From assembly GCA_036365145.1 (NCBI GenBank), contig JAEOAD010000024.1, positions 10,139,501 through 10,203,500 of the forward strand: a stretch of DNA of 64,000 nt. Direction: 5' to 3'. A program made the translations under genes and the position numbers. The notes below the pieces were generated by a model, which saw only the letters and a list, made by a program, of their open reading frames with translations, was not told the DNA's origin and searched no databases. The DNA is from Orientallactaga sibirica (lineage: Eukaryota > Chordata > Mammalia > Rodentia > Dipodidae). This document shows, in pieces, positions 13,914 through 25,124 of the stretch (its first letter is position 1; each line of letters starts with the position of its first letter).

Positions 13914-14220
13914 TGAATTTCAAATGTGCGTTAGTCCAGCTATCTGTTCTCCCCAGGTGTAGACAGAATTTCTTTTTTTGGCACCAAAAGATTGGTCTCC
14001 ATTTAAATGCTTTTGTGTCAGAGTGAGCTCCCTACTATCATACCCAGCTCTGATGCTGTTGTGACAGTCGGTGCTGGTCCTAATCTTATTGTTAGTGTCA
14101 AAGCCTGGGTGTGATAGCCCCAGACAAGATAGGCTCCTGTGAATGACAGAGTAATCAGTCCGAAAAAGAACTAGCTCATCCATAAGGATCAGGCGCTGAA
14201 TGCCACTATCAGCACGTTCA
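13914..14220 (-). other. Unidentified antisense coding-like patch
   Basis: The minus strand reads open for about 100 codons, ending with a TGA at about 13917-13919. The patch is richer in GC and CpG than its surroundings (CpGs in ttcgg, accgac, taacgc and agcgcc). I do not recognise the predicted peptide. Its C-terminal part contains KKRNSVYTWGEQIAG, which loosely recalls an RCC1-type blade but lacks the flanking repeats. Alternatives are an ERV LTR/leader segment, since tttggtgcc occurs in it, or chance. No start context, poly(A) or TSD was found. Confidence 0.25.
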
Positions 14221-14240
14221 CATGTTTGCCTTCTTTCTCT

Positions 14241-14882
14241 CTCTGATGGCAGCTAGATCATTTAATATTGTATGTGTATGTCAATGATGACTTGAAATCC
14301 AACCTATTTTAATACTCCAAACTAAATTGGATACAAACATTATGTTGCATATGTCATTATTAACAATAGAAAACGTCAAACATTGCATATGTCAGTATAA
14401 TCAATATAGTAAATTCAAACGCTGTGTGTATTCTATGAAAGCAATGTAAGAAATATGCTACTTTAAGTTGCTCAAATCACATGTCTACATCATCTCTGAT
14501 CCTGTTGTCTAAACCGGGATGATGAACAGTTTCTTTTTATGGTAGCATGGGTGGATTTTTGTCTTTATGATTTCTATTCTATTAGATGGTGATGTAGAGT
14601 TGCAGCAATTAAGTAAATTAAGATATTCTGCTTCAAAACTAGGTTACACATTAGGCTGCTTAGGATCTTTTATATATCACTTGTAAGAGAAATAAAATGA
14701 CATGAAACAATAAACTGATTCACTGAAATATTTTGATACTTGTTTAATACCATATCTTCTTTCAAGAAATTTTACTGCACATCTGTGTTTTAAATTCAAT
14801 TCTTCAACATAGATTCTGTAATATTTGGCCTCATATAACATTATTCGGACCAGAAAACATGATTGCATCAGTTATTGAACTT
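14241..14882. other. AT-rich non-coding stretch
   Basis: No gene or recognisable repeat was seen. The open frames are short and domain-free. Confidence 0.5.
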
Positions 14883-14900
14883 AAAATAAAATAGTAAATA

Positions 14901-15173
14901 TGGGCTGGGGAGATGGCTTAGCGGTTAAGGCGCCTGCCTGCTAAGCCTAAGAACCCGGTTCCAATCTCCAGGTCCCATGTTTAGCCAGATGTAAAGTGAC
15001 ACAAGGGTGCAATGCCGCACTTGCCCATAAGGGGGCGCACACATCTGGGTTTCGTTCATAGCAGCTGAGAGACTGCTGGTGCGCCCATCTCTATCTATCT
15101 CCCTCTCCCTCTCCCTCTCTGTCTCTCTCTGTGTCTCTCTCCAAAAATAAATAAAAATAAAAATAAATTTAAA
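14901..15173 (+). mobile_element. tRNA-derived SINE, long type, young
   Basis: The head tggcttagcggttaaggc (A box) is followed by ggttccaatctcc (B box). Next come the long-type block gtaaagtgacacaagggtgc, then gggggcgcac, a CT-rich region and an A-rich tail. It has a perfect 18-bp TSD, aaaataaaatagtaaata, at 14883-14900 and 15174-15191. The clear TSD and low divergence suggest a recent insertion. Confidence 0.95.
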
Positions 15174-15534
15174 AAAATAAAATAGTAAATAATATAAATA
15201 GAAAACAAACCAGTGTTGGTCAGCAAAATTCTTTAGGTCCCCAAAACAATACAGGCTACTTCCAAGGCTCTTGGTTGCCTACTACAACTAGGTGGTAATA
15301 TCCTAATGCTTTGATTGCAGGACACTGAGAAATAAAGGCAGCACAAACTGGAAGCCTCCTTGCTGTTGACTAGCTGCCATAGTGCCGAAAAGTGTGCTGT
15401 GCAGCCTTAAGACATCAGTCATAATCAGCAGTGTACTCTGTGAGCTACACAACTAGCTACAAAGGCAAGATCCCCCATTATGGCAATATTAACATGTCAT
15501 TTATAATGTTGGTGTAAAACTTGATACTAATTCG

Positions 15535-16895
15535 GTTTGAGGCTCACTCTATGGGAGAGGATTCAAGCCTGATGCTGAAAACATAGGCAAAAGTTTATGG
15601 TAACTCTAAGGCTTTGGGTTGAGGGGAAAGGGAAAGTGGAGAAAAATCCAAAACTAAATCCAAAAATGAAATGGTACTATAGAAGTCTTTGTCCTTGAAG
15701 ACTAAATGACTCCCTCAGCAGAAGAAAGGAGGGAGCAACTGGAAAGAAGGGCACTAGAGAGGATGGGATGAAGCCTAATCTTTAAAAAAAAAAAAAAAAA
15801 AAAATAGTGTCCTCTGGCCTATAAATCCCAGTACTATATACTGGTTTGTACCCACAATGAGCTGTTGACCATGAGTGAGACCTACGGAGTCTCCAAAACA
15901 AGACAGGTTTTTGTCAAACTCTTGAATACCTGTGTGAGGCAAAAGGTTAAGACCCTATTGCTGAAGACACCATATGTTGCCAACACAAAGCATGGAGTGA
16001 CCTGGCTGGAATCCAGAAGAGAGCCAGTCCCCAGACAGTTAGCCTATCTAGTGTTGGAAACCGCTGCATGGGTAGAGGAGAAGTGGCTAGCAATGGTCTC
16101 AGCAACCAGCAGTCTAAGCTACTGAGAAGCAAACACCCAGACAGGATATACACATCAGTGCAATAGTGGCACACAGCCTTTGTGGGTAACCAGTAGCTTT
16201 TTGATTGGCTAAGAGATCTGCTCAGGGTAAAGAAACTCATACCTGGAATTGGCAACCAGGTCAGAATCCTATGGAGACAAAGATTATGTGCTCCAGTGTC
16301 AAGTTCTCAGTAGTCTTTGGTTAAAAAAGGGGTTCCATACATCAAATTCTCCCTAAATTAATGATGCTTATCCAATTCAAACTTTGATGACTTCACCCTC
16401 CATTGGAGAATCTGTTCTTTCAGAAGGTAGCTAGACTAGAGGAGATAAACTACCCCTCACACTTCAGCTAAGCTACAACTGAATCCACAGAGGAATTGGG
16501 GAGATGAGAAGAGTGCTGCTTCCATGCTGAACCTGACATTCTGTGCCAGTGTGAAGAAGACAGACGTTGAGAATATGCAATACCTACCAAAGCAGAGACC
16601 CAGAGGCCACTAAGAGTTCACCATTGAAGAAGACTTAAAACACACCCAACATGGCTCAGGGAATTTTGCAGAAGAGGTGGCAGAAAGATTGCAAGAACCA
16701 CAGGTTGAGACATCAGGCCCAGATGCATTGCCTTCCTCTCAAAACTGGCTGCTGCTCCCACAATGCATATCCCACAACCCCCAGGGGAATACCAGCAAAC
16801 CCCACTGAGGAGGGTTCCTAGTGGAATGGGGGTAGGGGTGAAGGAAAAGAGGGTACCAACACATGATGTATCCATAGACAGTATGTTGTTAATAA

Positions 16896-16942
<47 letters not shown>
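15535..16942 (+). mobile_element. L1-like 3' UTR, longest sense copy
   Basis: This is the longest plus-strand copy of the family also at 5510-6376 and 23820-25047. It begins with a purine-rich section (gaggggaaagggaaagtgg, near 15620), as mammalian L1 3' UTRs do. An A21 run follows at 15784-15804, then the shared body, and it ends in an (AAAT)n tail at 16897-16942. The start is approximate. No ORF2 sequence was recognised upstream, so it is probably 5'-truncated. Short open frames within it have no coding meaning. Confidence 0.6.
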
Positions 16943-17139
16943 AAGACTATGACAGCTTATCTGTTTGCACTGAGTTGTAGTGTGCATGTGACCCTTCCAT
17001 CTCACGCACTGGCATCTTTCACAATCCCTTTCAGCACCTTAATCATTGATTCATCTCTCCAGTCCCACAGCCATTATTTTCTATAGTTCTCGCTTCTCAA
17101 TTACTTTCTACTGAAACCCTATTCTTTTCCAATTATGTA

Positions 17140-17570
17140 TATATTTTTTAAAGTATTGGGAAATTTAATATTTGAACATAATGTAAACTGGTTGTAGTTC
17201 TCATTGGGCTATCCCTTTTTGTCCCTTCTCTCTCACCCCTATTCTGCTTCTTCAGTGTAGGTACTGGCAATAACTATGGGCCATGAAGGCAGCTCTTCTT
17301 TCATATTGATGTTTTTGTTAGCCCTTCTTCATCCTCTATGGTGAAATGTTGACAGTTTTAATATTATGCAGTTCTTGGGGGGGTAGTAACATCGAAAAGG
17401 CACTGTGAGGTCATGAATGTGCTAGGAGGATACCATCCCAAACTATTACTCTTCACACCCTGGCTCTTACATACTTTCTGTCCATTTTTATGCAATTCTT
17501 CACGAGCCTTGAAGTGTTCCAGAGAGGTCTCATTTAGCATTGGGCACTCAAGAGCCAGGAACATAGCTCA
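17140..17570 (-). mobile_element. L1-like 3' UTR fragment, second family
   Basis: Antisense. Blocks such as ggcactgtgaggtcatgaat and ctggctcttacatactttct match the layout at 28690-28945 and more distantly 19640-20290. In each, a phrase of the form ctaacaatctttc precedes a c/t-rich segment and then agcc. It is degraded and the boundaries are uncertain. Confidence 0.4.
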
Positions 17571-17689
17571 GTGGCCAGTATACATTTTTTTTTAATGTTC
17601 TTTAAATATATCTTCATTTTGAGTTAAATTACTGAATCTACATAGTCAATATTATCATAACTTTTTGCATGTAAATATTTACATGAGAT

Positions 17690-18160
17690 GAGCACCTGTG
17701 TAGGAGTGTTCTATGTGTTTAGGTGCATGCATATATGGGTGAGCATGCATTTATGTGTGCATTCATGGTGACTCCAGATGACCACATTAAATATCATCCT
17801 CCTCAACAATACCATCCATTTCTTTTTATAAATATTTTATTATAAATATTTTTGACAGAATAAGTGGGGAGGGAGAGAATGGGTGTGCCAGGGCTTCCAG
17901 CAGCTGCAAATGAACTCAAGATGCATGCTCCACTTTATGCATCTGGCTTACGTGGGTCCTGGAGAATCAAACCTTGGTCCTTTGGCTTTGCAGGCAAATA
18001 CCTTAACCAACCACTAAGTCATCCATCCAGCCCATCCATTTCTTTTTGATACATTGTCTCTAATTGGCCTAGAGTCCAACAATTAGGCTAGACTGGCTGA
18101 CCTGTGAGCTCCAGGGATTGGTCTGTCTCTGCCTTACCAGTGCTAGGATTAAATGATGGA
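17690..18160 (+). mobile_element. B4-like composite SINE split by a SINE
   Basis: The left part (to 17827) has a TG-rich start and gactccagatgaccac. The right part (from 18032) has ctggctgacctgtgagct, ccagggattggtctgtctc and tgctaggattaa. This is the order of the B1-related section of rodent B4. The two halves are separated by a younger tRNA-SINE whose TSD joins them. The 5' limit is uncertain. Confidence 0.55.
17828..18031 (-). mobile_element. tRNA-derived SINE inserted in a B4-like element
   Basis: Antisense short-type copy with gggtcctggagaatcaaacc (B-box side) and ccaaccactaagtc (A-box side), ending catccagcc. TSD ccatccatttcttttt (16 bp, perfect) is at 17812-17827 and 18032-18047. It therefore postdates the B4-like host element. 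Confidence 0.92.
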
Positions 18161-19160
18161 GAGGAAGAGAGAAAGAAAGATCATAAGTGAGAGGATGATA
18201 TGTATAAATTAACTTTCTGGCATTTGTGTACATTACTTCATCCAAATTTAAGAATTACTAAATACTTCCCAATCAGTATTTCGCAAAATCACATGAAAAA
18301 AAAAAAAAAAAAAAAACAAATCTGTGGCTCAGATTCAGTTATACATCATTTTTATATTGGTAGCTTGCATAGTTTTACAACTTACTTATAAAGTTGTCAA
18401 AATAATTTAATAGTTTAATAGTTTAATTTGTTAATGAGTGTTTTTTATGTAAGTATGATAAGTTAAATTGTGTCTTTTATTTGTAATTATTCATTATGCT
18501 TTTTTTTCGTCAAAAACAACTTGCTTGCTTTGACAGAGAACTGGGAAAGGCAGAGAGGTGCTAACACTTGGAGAATTTAAGCATGCCATCTGTTTGAATG
18601 AGGATGCAAATCATTACAAACATGTGGGGCTTCAGCCCTCAAAGCAAAAAATGGATTCATATTTGTTTGCTTCTTGAGAAAATAATGCTTTAGTTTTGCT
18701 TGTATTATTTGATAATTACTTAATATGATTTTTTTCAAATGTATGAAATTGCACTATACTGACAAAGGTGTACTTCTGTAGTACACTTGTGAACACAGAT
18801 AAAGTACAGAAATGTTTCTGAAGCTATATGACAACTTGTTCAGCCCTATATGAAAAAAGTGCCAAAATGATATACTGCCAAATTAAGAGACTTAATTAAG
18901 GAAAATTTATACTATTTTAATTGCCTCTGATCTTATATTATTTTTATCTTAATTAATTACCTCTGCTTTGGGCGAAATAAAGAGAACTGATGTGGGCAAA
19001 AGAATTAATTAAACCCTAGTCAAGTCACTTATTTTTTTATTTTGTAAATTATATTTGGAAGAGAAAAGTGAATTCTTGGGCTAGTCTCAAGTTTGAGAAT
19101 GACTCATGTTCTTGGTCATATTTTCATCAATGGTCAAGTTTCAATGATTTTTACAAATGT
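18161..19160. other. AT-rich non-coding stretch
   Basis: Contains an A-run near 18296-18316. No gene or retroelement was recognised. Confidence 0.5.
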
Positions 19161-19423
19161 TTTTATTTATTTATTTTAAAGCACACAGTGAGAGAAAGAG
19201 AGAGTGAGAGAAAGAGAGAGAAGAAGAGGGAGAGAGAGAGGGAGACAGAGTGAGATAATGGGTACATGAGGGATTTTTGTCACTGTGAATGAACTCCAGA
19301 CACATGCAGCACTTTGTGCATCTGGTTTTACATGTGTACCAGGGAATCAAAACTAGGCCATCAAGCTTTGCAAACAAGTGCCTTTGACCACTGAGACATC
19401 TCACCCTCTCTCCAGCAAAGTTT
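19161..19423 (-). mobile_element. tRNA-derived SINE, short type
   Basis: Antisense. A long GA-rich tail at 19190-19254 is followed by gtgaatgaactccagacaca and ggccatcaagctttgcaaac, then a diverged head ending ctctccagc. A weak TSD (aaatgtt, about 19155 and 19424) is possible. It abuts an antisense B1. Confidence 0.85.
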
Positions 19424-19430
19424 AAATGTT

Positions 19431-19603
19431 TTTTTTTTTTTTTTTTGGAGGGGGTGTGTTGGGGATTGAGGTAGGGACTCCTTCTAGCTCAGGCTGACCT
19501 GGAATTCACTTTGTAGTCTCAGGTTGGCCTCAGCTTCACAGCAATTCTCTTACTTCTGCCTCCTAAGTGCTGGGATTAAAGGTGTGCACAGCCACACCTG
19601 GTT
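19431..19603 (-). mobile_element. B1 SINE, antisense
   Basis: A T-run (reversed A-tail) leads into ggctgacctggaattcact, ttgtagtctcaggttggcct, tgctgggattaaaggtgtgc and a final cacacctgg. This is a full-length B1 in reverse, moderately diverged. Confidence 0.9.
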
Positions 19604-19639
19604 AGATGATTTTTTATGGAAAAAATATTTCCAAATCCT

Positions 19640-20290
19640 GGTTTATTTATTTATTTTTATTAGTTATCTATATAGTATGTATACAGACATGATGGTACCA
19701 TCATTAGCCTTTTCCCAGTCCTCCCCCCTCTGGGACTGTGGGTTTTGCATTGTGGGGATAGCCATCAATTATGGGGGTGAAGCAATGTCTCTGTGCATAA
19801 TGACCTGGTTTATGGCTCTAACAATCCGCCCCTCTTCTGTGAATTTCCCTAGCCATGTTGGGTTCATTTTAGGTCTATTTCAATGTTGAGGTCATGGAGT
19901 CTCTGTGTCTCTGGATCTCTGCTTTGGTAGGAGTTGAGTCTTTGCTGTGTCTATCTCCTTCACCACTGTACTAACATCAGGTTCACCAAAAAAGCAACAC
20001 TCTCAGGCCGGGCGTGGTGGTGCACGCCTTTAATCCCAGAACTCGGGAGGCAGAAGTAGGAGGATCGCCGAGAGTTCGAGGCCACCCTGAGACTACATAG
20101 TTAATTCCAGGTCAGCCTGGACCAGAGTGAGACCCTACCTCACAAAACCAAAAAAAAAAAAAAAAAAAAAAAAAAAAGCAACACTCTCGCTCATTTCCCC
20201 AATTATTCCATGACTTCAGCTGATGCCCTGGTGAGGTGCGATGGGCTGATACTCTCTTCAGGTTCTACATCCATCTGAAAAAGAGAAGCA
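19640..20290 (-). mobile_element. L1-like 3' UTR, antisense, interrupted
   Basis: Reverse copy of the family at 5510-6376. Its 3' end lies on the left (tttatttatttatttttatt), followed by gatggtaccatcattagcc and ctgtgtctatctccttcacc. It is interrupted by a B1 at 20005-20171. The open frame over its left part is a by-product. Confidence 0.6.
20005..20171 (+). mobile_element. B1 SINE, young, nested in L1-like copy
   Basis: Begins ggccgggcgtggtggtgcac and has gagttcgaggccaccctgag, ending in a long A-tail. TSD aaaaaagcaacactctc (17 bp) is at 19988-20004 and 20172-20188; the left edge is ambiguous because of A-runs. CpGs are retained in the head and near ggatcgccgag, consistent with a recent copy. 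Confidence 0.95.
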
Positions 20291-20454
20291 AGTGGTTATG
20301 GATGTAGACTTCTTGAGTTTTTAGTTAGAATTAAAGCTAATCAAAACTGAACCATGTAAGTTTAGCTATTTTCCCATTTCACTTCTTGATTATATAATGA
20401 TATAATGAAAAATCCAAACAGACAACTGCATGTATTGTAATTACTAATTTTGAT

Positions 20455-20655
20455 GTTTTTAAATTTATTTTATTTACTTGAGGGAGAGAGAGAGAAGTAC
20501 AGAGAGAGAAGGTGAGAATGGGTATGCCAGGGCTTTCAGCTGCTGCATAAGAATTCCAGATGCATGCACCACCTTTTGCATCAGGCCTATGTGTGTCCTT
20601 GGGTCCTTTGGCTTTGCAGGCAAGTGTCTTAACTGCTAAGCCATCCCCCCAGTCC
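20455..20655 (-). mobile_element. tRNA-derived SINE, short type
   Basis: Antisense copy with a GA tract, ggctttcagctgctgc, gggtcctttggctttgcagg and aactgctaagccatc. TSD aattttgat is at 20446-20454 and 20666-20674, with about 10 extra bases at the right side. Confidence 0.85.
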
Positions 20656-20898
20656 AGGAATTTTGAATTTTGATTACACAGCTTCTAAGAAAATAAGATA
20701 ACATGGTTTGTAAAGCCAGAAAGACAAGAGAATCCCATTGTCCAAGAGGAACTTAACAGTAAGTTAAATAAAATAGATGTATCATTTTGTCAATAATTAA
20801 TAAAACAGTGACTGCATTTATGATATCAGGAAGTCACCCTAGAAAACCAAAGGTAAATAATCTTGATTAATCAACCTTGCCAATGCATTCTTCTCCCT

Positions 20899-20899
<1 letters not shown>

Positions 20900-20952
<53 letters not shown>
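20900..20952 (-). repeat. 53-bp oligo(dT) tract
   Basis: An uninterrupted run of 53 T. On the minus strand it would be a poly(A) tail, but the sequence before it (20953-21090) matches no SINE or L1 in the window. It may be the tail of a short processed retrocopy. Confidence 0.9.
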
Positions 20953-20953
<1 letters not shown>

Positions 20954-21096
20954 TGAAGCAGCTGGCTTTCCTCCTGGGGGACCTTGCTGCCACCTTATGT
21001 TCTAGCACTTGTGATCACTAGAAAAATAAAAAGTCCTTTATAGCTAACAGGATGTGTCCCTAACTTCAGGCTGACACTTTAAAATGAACATATTAT

Positions 21097-21251
21097 CAGG
21101 GCACGGTGGCACACACCTTTAAATCCCAGCACTAGGGAGGCTGAGGAAGGAGGATTGCTAAGAGTTCAAGGCTACTCTGAGACTACAGAGTAAATTCCAG
21201 GTCAACCTGGGCTGGAGTGAGCAAGAGTACCTTGAAAAAAAAAAAAAAAAG
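21097..21251 (+). mobile_element. B1 SINE
   Basis: Blocks gggcacggtggcacacacc, gaggaaggaggattgctaag and attccaggtcaacctgggct, with an A-tail. It is moderately diverged and no clear TSD was read. Confidence 0.9.
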
Positions 21252-21439
21252 GAAAAAGTAGCTTCGTGTATTCTCTAAATATAAATGACAAATGTAAGTA
21301 TTCTTAAAGATACATTCTAAATTTTCAGGGCAATTTCAAATATGGGTAACAACCAATGAATTTCTTCATACTTTCTTTAATCACACTCTTCCTGCTTTCT
21401 AGCCGGCTTTCAGTATAGGGAGAGAATGGACCTTGATGT

Positions 21440-22350
21440 ATATTAGCCCAGCTTGCAAGTGCTAGTTAGTACATGCTTGCTATTTTCCTGCTGCTGTGAC
21501 AAGATAGGATGCCCAGATTTTGCTCTATACTTATTGCACTGTCATCATGAAATTTCCCCATGAACCAGAAACTGCTTCTTGTTAGGTGTTTTATCCCAGC
21601 ACCGAGAAGGTAACTGCAGTAGAAAACTGGTTCCAAGAAGTGTGGCACTTGCTGTGAGGAACCTGACCATATTAGTATAAAAAGGTAGAACTGGTTTTCA
21701 GAAGGAATATGGAAGACTTTGTAACTTTATAGTAAAGAAGCCTTGCTGTGTTGTAAGTAGAGACTGATAGACCATTTTGGTGAGGGTTTGAAAGACTTTA
21801 AATGGCCAGAGAACTATGGATTATGAATGCTTAGTTTACGCTGTTTCAGAGGGGAAAGAATACTTTGTCAGAACTGGGCTAGAAAGTGTTCTTCCATGTC
21901 TTGAAAACATGAGAAAAAATGAATTTAAAAGTAATGGCCTACAGTACTTTGCGTAGGTAAAACATGAAACAGAAGGGTAAGAAAGATGTGAAAATTGGCA
22001 TGGAGAACAATGAAGGTGAATTGAAAATCTTATGTTTCATTTTCATTGACTACAACTGTCAGCCATAGTTATTGAAAAAATCACCCCCAGTAAGGAAGGA
22101 CCAGTGGCTCTGTAATGATACAATGGGAGGCTGTTTTTAAATGAGGGAATAATGCAGAAGGAATTTCTGGCTCTTCTAAGTGGACTTGATCTCCCCACTA
22201 AACAGCTTTGGTAGCTCACCTGCTACTCATTTTAGAAGTATGACAAATGAAGAAACAACACTGTCGTTGGATTGGCAATGTGGAATGTACAGTCACTGTA
22301 CCAAGGTCATGAGGGTCCATGGCATGGGATTATTAAGCTTAATGATGGGT
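21440..22350 (+). mobile_element. MaLR-like LTR end and internal remnant
   Basis: The left part (to about 21640) resembles an LTR 3' end: ctgcttcttgttaggtgttt, then cagcaccgagaaggtaact. It is followed by non-coding sequence with landmarks such as gactgatagaccattttggt and ctttggtagctcacctgct that I associate with MaLR internal regions. MaLR internal regions lack functional retroviral genes in any case, and no reading frame is intact here. The 5' and 3' limits are uncertain. Confidence 0.45.
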
Positions 22351-22377
22351 TAATGTAGAGAGCCAAGGCTTTTGGAC

Positions 22378-22497
22378 ACGAACTCCAGACACATCAGCCA
22401 CCTTATGCACCTGGCTTTCATGGGTACTGGAAAATTGAACCTATGTTCTTTGCCTTTGCAGTCAAGTAACTTATCCACTAAGCCTTCTCTCCAGCCT
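22378..22497 (-). mobile_element. tRNA-derived SINE, truncated
   Basis: Antisense head half only: gaactccagacacatcagcc, gggtactggaaaattgaacc and tccactaagccttctctcca. The GA/A-tail portion is missing. Confidence 0.75.
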
Positions 22498-22499
22498 AT

Positions 22500-23185
22500 C
22501 ATTGTCAAAAATTTTTGTATATATGTTGACATTATTATATACTAGCACAGATTAATTTTAAACATTTGTTATAAATATTATTTATGATAAGACTATTGAG
22601 ATTTTTATAGGTGTGCTTTTTAGTAAATAATTAAGATTTACATTTAAATTATTGTAAATGATAAGTTCTACAACATAATTATTTCTGTAGTTTTGCTGAA
22701 GCTGGGTAGAAATTAAACTAATTGTCTTTAATACTCAGGGATCACTGTGAGTATAGTGATTTTGCTCTGTTCTTTTTGATTAAACAACTTCATTTTATAT
22801 TATTCAAAATTAAATATAGTTTAGCAAATTTAATTTCCATAAGTCTCCCTCACATTTCTACTCCATCACTGTAGACATTTCTTCCATGTATAATTGATTA
22901 CTTTTGTTATCTTCAGATATATTTGTGATGTTTTTATGGACAAATGCTCTCATGTTTATTTATTATTATTAGTGACCTATCTCTATGTTTTTATTAATTT
23001 GTCATACAAGAAATATTTAAACACCTAGAATTTTGTCTAATCATACAGCCTAATAATCACTTTCTTAGTTTCTCACTATCTTTTACTAGTAAGCAAAGTG
23101 TCCTATTTTTGTAGCTACACCATGATTCTTTTAGTCTTAGCAAACAACCCAAAATATATTTTGTAATTAATGCATCTAAGTCACT
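22500..23185. other. AT-rich non-coding stretch
   Basis: Nothing recognisable was found. Confidence 0.5.
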
Positions 23186-23189
23186 GGTA

Positions 23190-23400
23190 TTTTGAAATAC
23201 TAAGAATTGAACCTAGAGCTTCGGGTATACTATGCAAATATTCTATCTATTCCCTCTCTAGTTTTGAGTCAAACATTTACCTGGTATCTGACGCCTGCCT
23301 TGAACTCAGTATGAAACTCAGACTAGCCCTGCATATGTGACTGTAATCTCTCTGCTATCCAAGTTCGGGGATTATAGGCCTGAACCACTGTGACTGACTA
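23190..23400 (-). mobile_element. Old ID/B1 composite SINE
   Basis: Reverse orientation. The first part (aagaattgaacctagagctt to attccctctctag) looks like a decayed ID-type tRNA-like unit. The second (ccttgaactcagtatga to gggattataggcctgaacc) looks like a decayed B1. Such dimers are known in several rodent lineages. The high divergence implies great age. Confidence 0.5.
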
Positions 23401-23714
23401 TGGAGTCAATGTTTGTTTTGCTTGTGAATGATGTAAATTCTCAGTTTCCCTTGGAATGACATGGGAGATTTTGATCCTAATTAAGGAAGATATGTTACTA
23501 AGTCACTAACCTATTTTCTAACACGTAATATTCCTAATTCTAACAGAGACATCTCTAATGTGCCCTGGCCAATCCTTTTTCTTTTCTTTCCCTCTTGAAT
23601 ATGAAAGGATTGACATGCAACATTTATTCACATTATTTACACATATGTATTATATACAAATGGTAGGTTATTAAAAGCATAATTGCTTATATGCTTGGCA
23701 TTTTCTTTTCAATA

Positions 23715-23716
<2 letters not shown>

Positions 23717-23760
<44 letters not shown>
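23717..23760 (+). repeat. (TA)n microsatellite
   Basis: Perfect alternating AT of about 44 bp. Confidence 0.95.
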
Positions 23761-23764
<4 letters not shown>

Positions 23765-23819
23765 GATCTCACAGGTCCAGTTCTTTTTTTTTCCCTTAGA
23801 TACTACAAAATCATTTAGA

Positions 23820-24052
23820 AATTAAGATAAGTATCTCAAGGACTGGGTAATAGGGAGGGTGGGGCATGAGGGGAAGGTAAGGGGGGGTACACAAAACAGG
23901 ACCCAAATTGAAACGACACCGTAACATCCTATATCCTGAAAGACAGACTAAAAGGTTGAACCTTCATGAACTCCTTAAAGGGAACACCTAATTCACAGGG
24001 CTCTGGAAAGGGTATGATGAAGACTAACCTTAAGTTTCTCCTGAATCCATCC

Positions 24053-24100
<48 letters not shown>

Positions 24101-25047
24101 GTCTATCTATCATCTATCTATCTATCTATCTATCTCTACCTCTTCTCTCTCTTCTCCCTTTGTCCCTTTGCCTGTAACTCCCAGTACCAGCATGTGGTTA
24201 ACATCCACAATGAGCTATTGATCAGAGAGACCTACAAGGTTTCCCAAAAGAAGACAGATTTCTGTCAGAGCACTTGATGACCCACCAAAAGTTAATGGGA
24301 AGATCCTACTGCTGAAGACACCATATGCTGTTGATACAGAACATGGAGTGACCTGGCTGGAATCTGGAAGAGTCAGTCCCCAGAGAGTGAAAATGTCTAG
24401 TACCAGAAGGTGCTACATGAGTGACTAGGGGAAAGTGACCAACAACTGTCCAAACAATAAGTGATCTAAGCTTCTCACCAGCAGACAACCTGATGTGATG
24501 CTTACACAATGGCAATAGTGGCGCACAACTGTTCTTGATTTGGCTAACGGGTCCACTCAGTGGAATGAGCCCCATAGGTGGAAATGGGAAACAAGTCAGA
24601 ACCATATCCAAAAACAAGCACGCTTTGCAATATCAAGCTTCCACCCAATCATGGGCTACAAGAGGGCCTATAACTATAAAATTCTATCTAAAATAATAAT
24701 GGTTATCCATTTATCTGGTGCTGACCTCTCTCTCTATTGGAGAATTTGCTTCTCTTTTTCAGATGGATGCAGTACCTGAGGAGAGAATCAGCCCATTGCA
24801 CCTCACCAGGGCCCCAGCTGATACCATAGAGTAATGGCGGAAATGAGTAAGGGTGCTGCTTTCTTGGTTAACCTAATAACAACACAAGAGTGAAGGAGAT
24901 AGACACAAAGAACACTCAAAACCTACCAAACCAGAGATCCAGAGGCTCCTAAGTGCCCATCACCAAAGTAGACTTAAAATGCTCCCAGCATGGATCAGGG
25001 AATTTTGTGAAAAAGGAGCCTGAAAGATTGTTAGAGTCACAAGTTCT
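23820..25047 (+). mobile_element. L1-like 3' UTR lacking its own 3' end
   Basis: Starts with a G-rich purine tract (gaggggaaggtaaggggggg, about 23869-23888), a hallmark of mammalian L1 3' UTRs. It then follows the body shared with 15535-16942. A (CTAT)n block at 24053-24135 replaces the A21 run of that copy. The alignment stops after gattgttagagtcacaagtt. The last roughly 150 bp expected from other copies are absent, and a SINE tail follows directly. Confidence 0.6.
24053..24135 (+). repeat. (CTAT)n microsatellite in L1-like 3' UTR
   Basis: A tetranucleotide array with a few interruptions. It occupies the position of the A-run in the copy at 15.8 kb. Confidence 0.9.
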
Positions 25048-25088
25048 TTCTCTATCTATCTGCCTCTTTCTCTCTCTGACTGTTGCTC

Positions 25089-25124
<36 letters not shown>

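Noticed and set aside
14901..14975. Possible tRNA gene signal (A box and B box)
   Set aside because: The boxes belong to the tRNA-derived head of a SINE. No cloverleaf or tRNA 3' end is formed and the element continues into SINE body and tail.
24306..24617. Open frames over the L1-like 3' UTR copies (also near 15865-16255, 16618-16875 and 19524-19889)
   Set aside because: They lie inside 3' UTR-type repeat sequence, on either strand and without shared reading frame between copies, so they are not genes.
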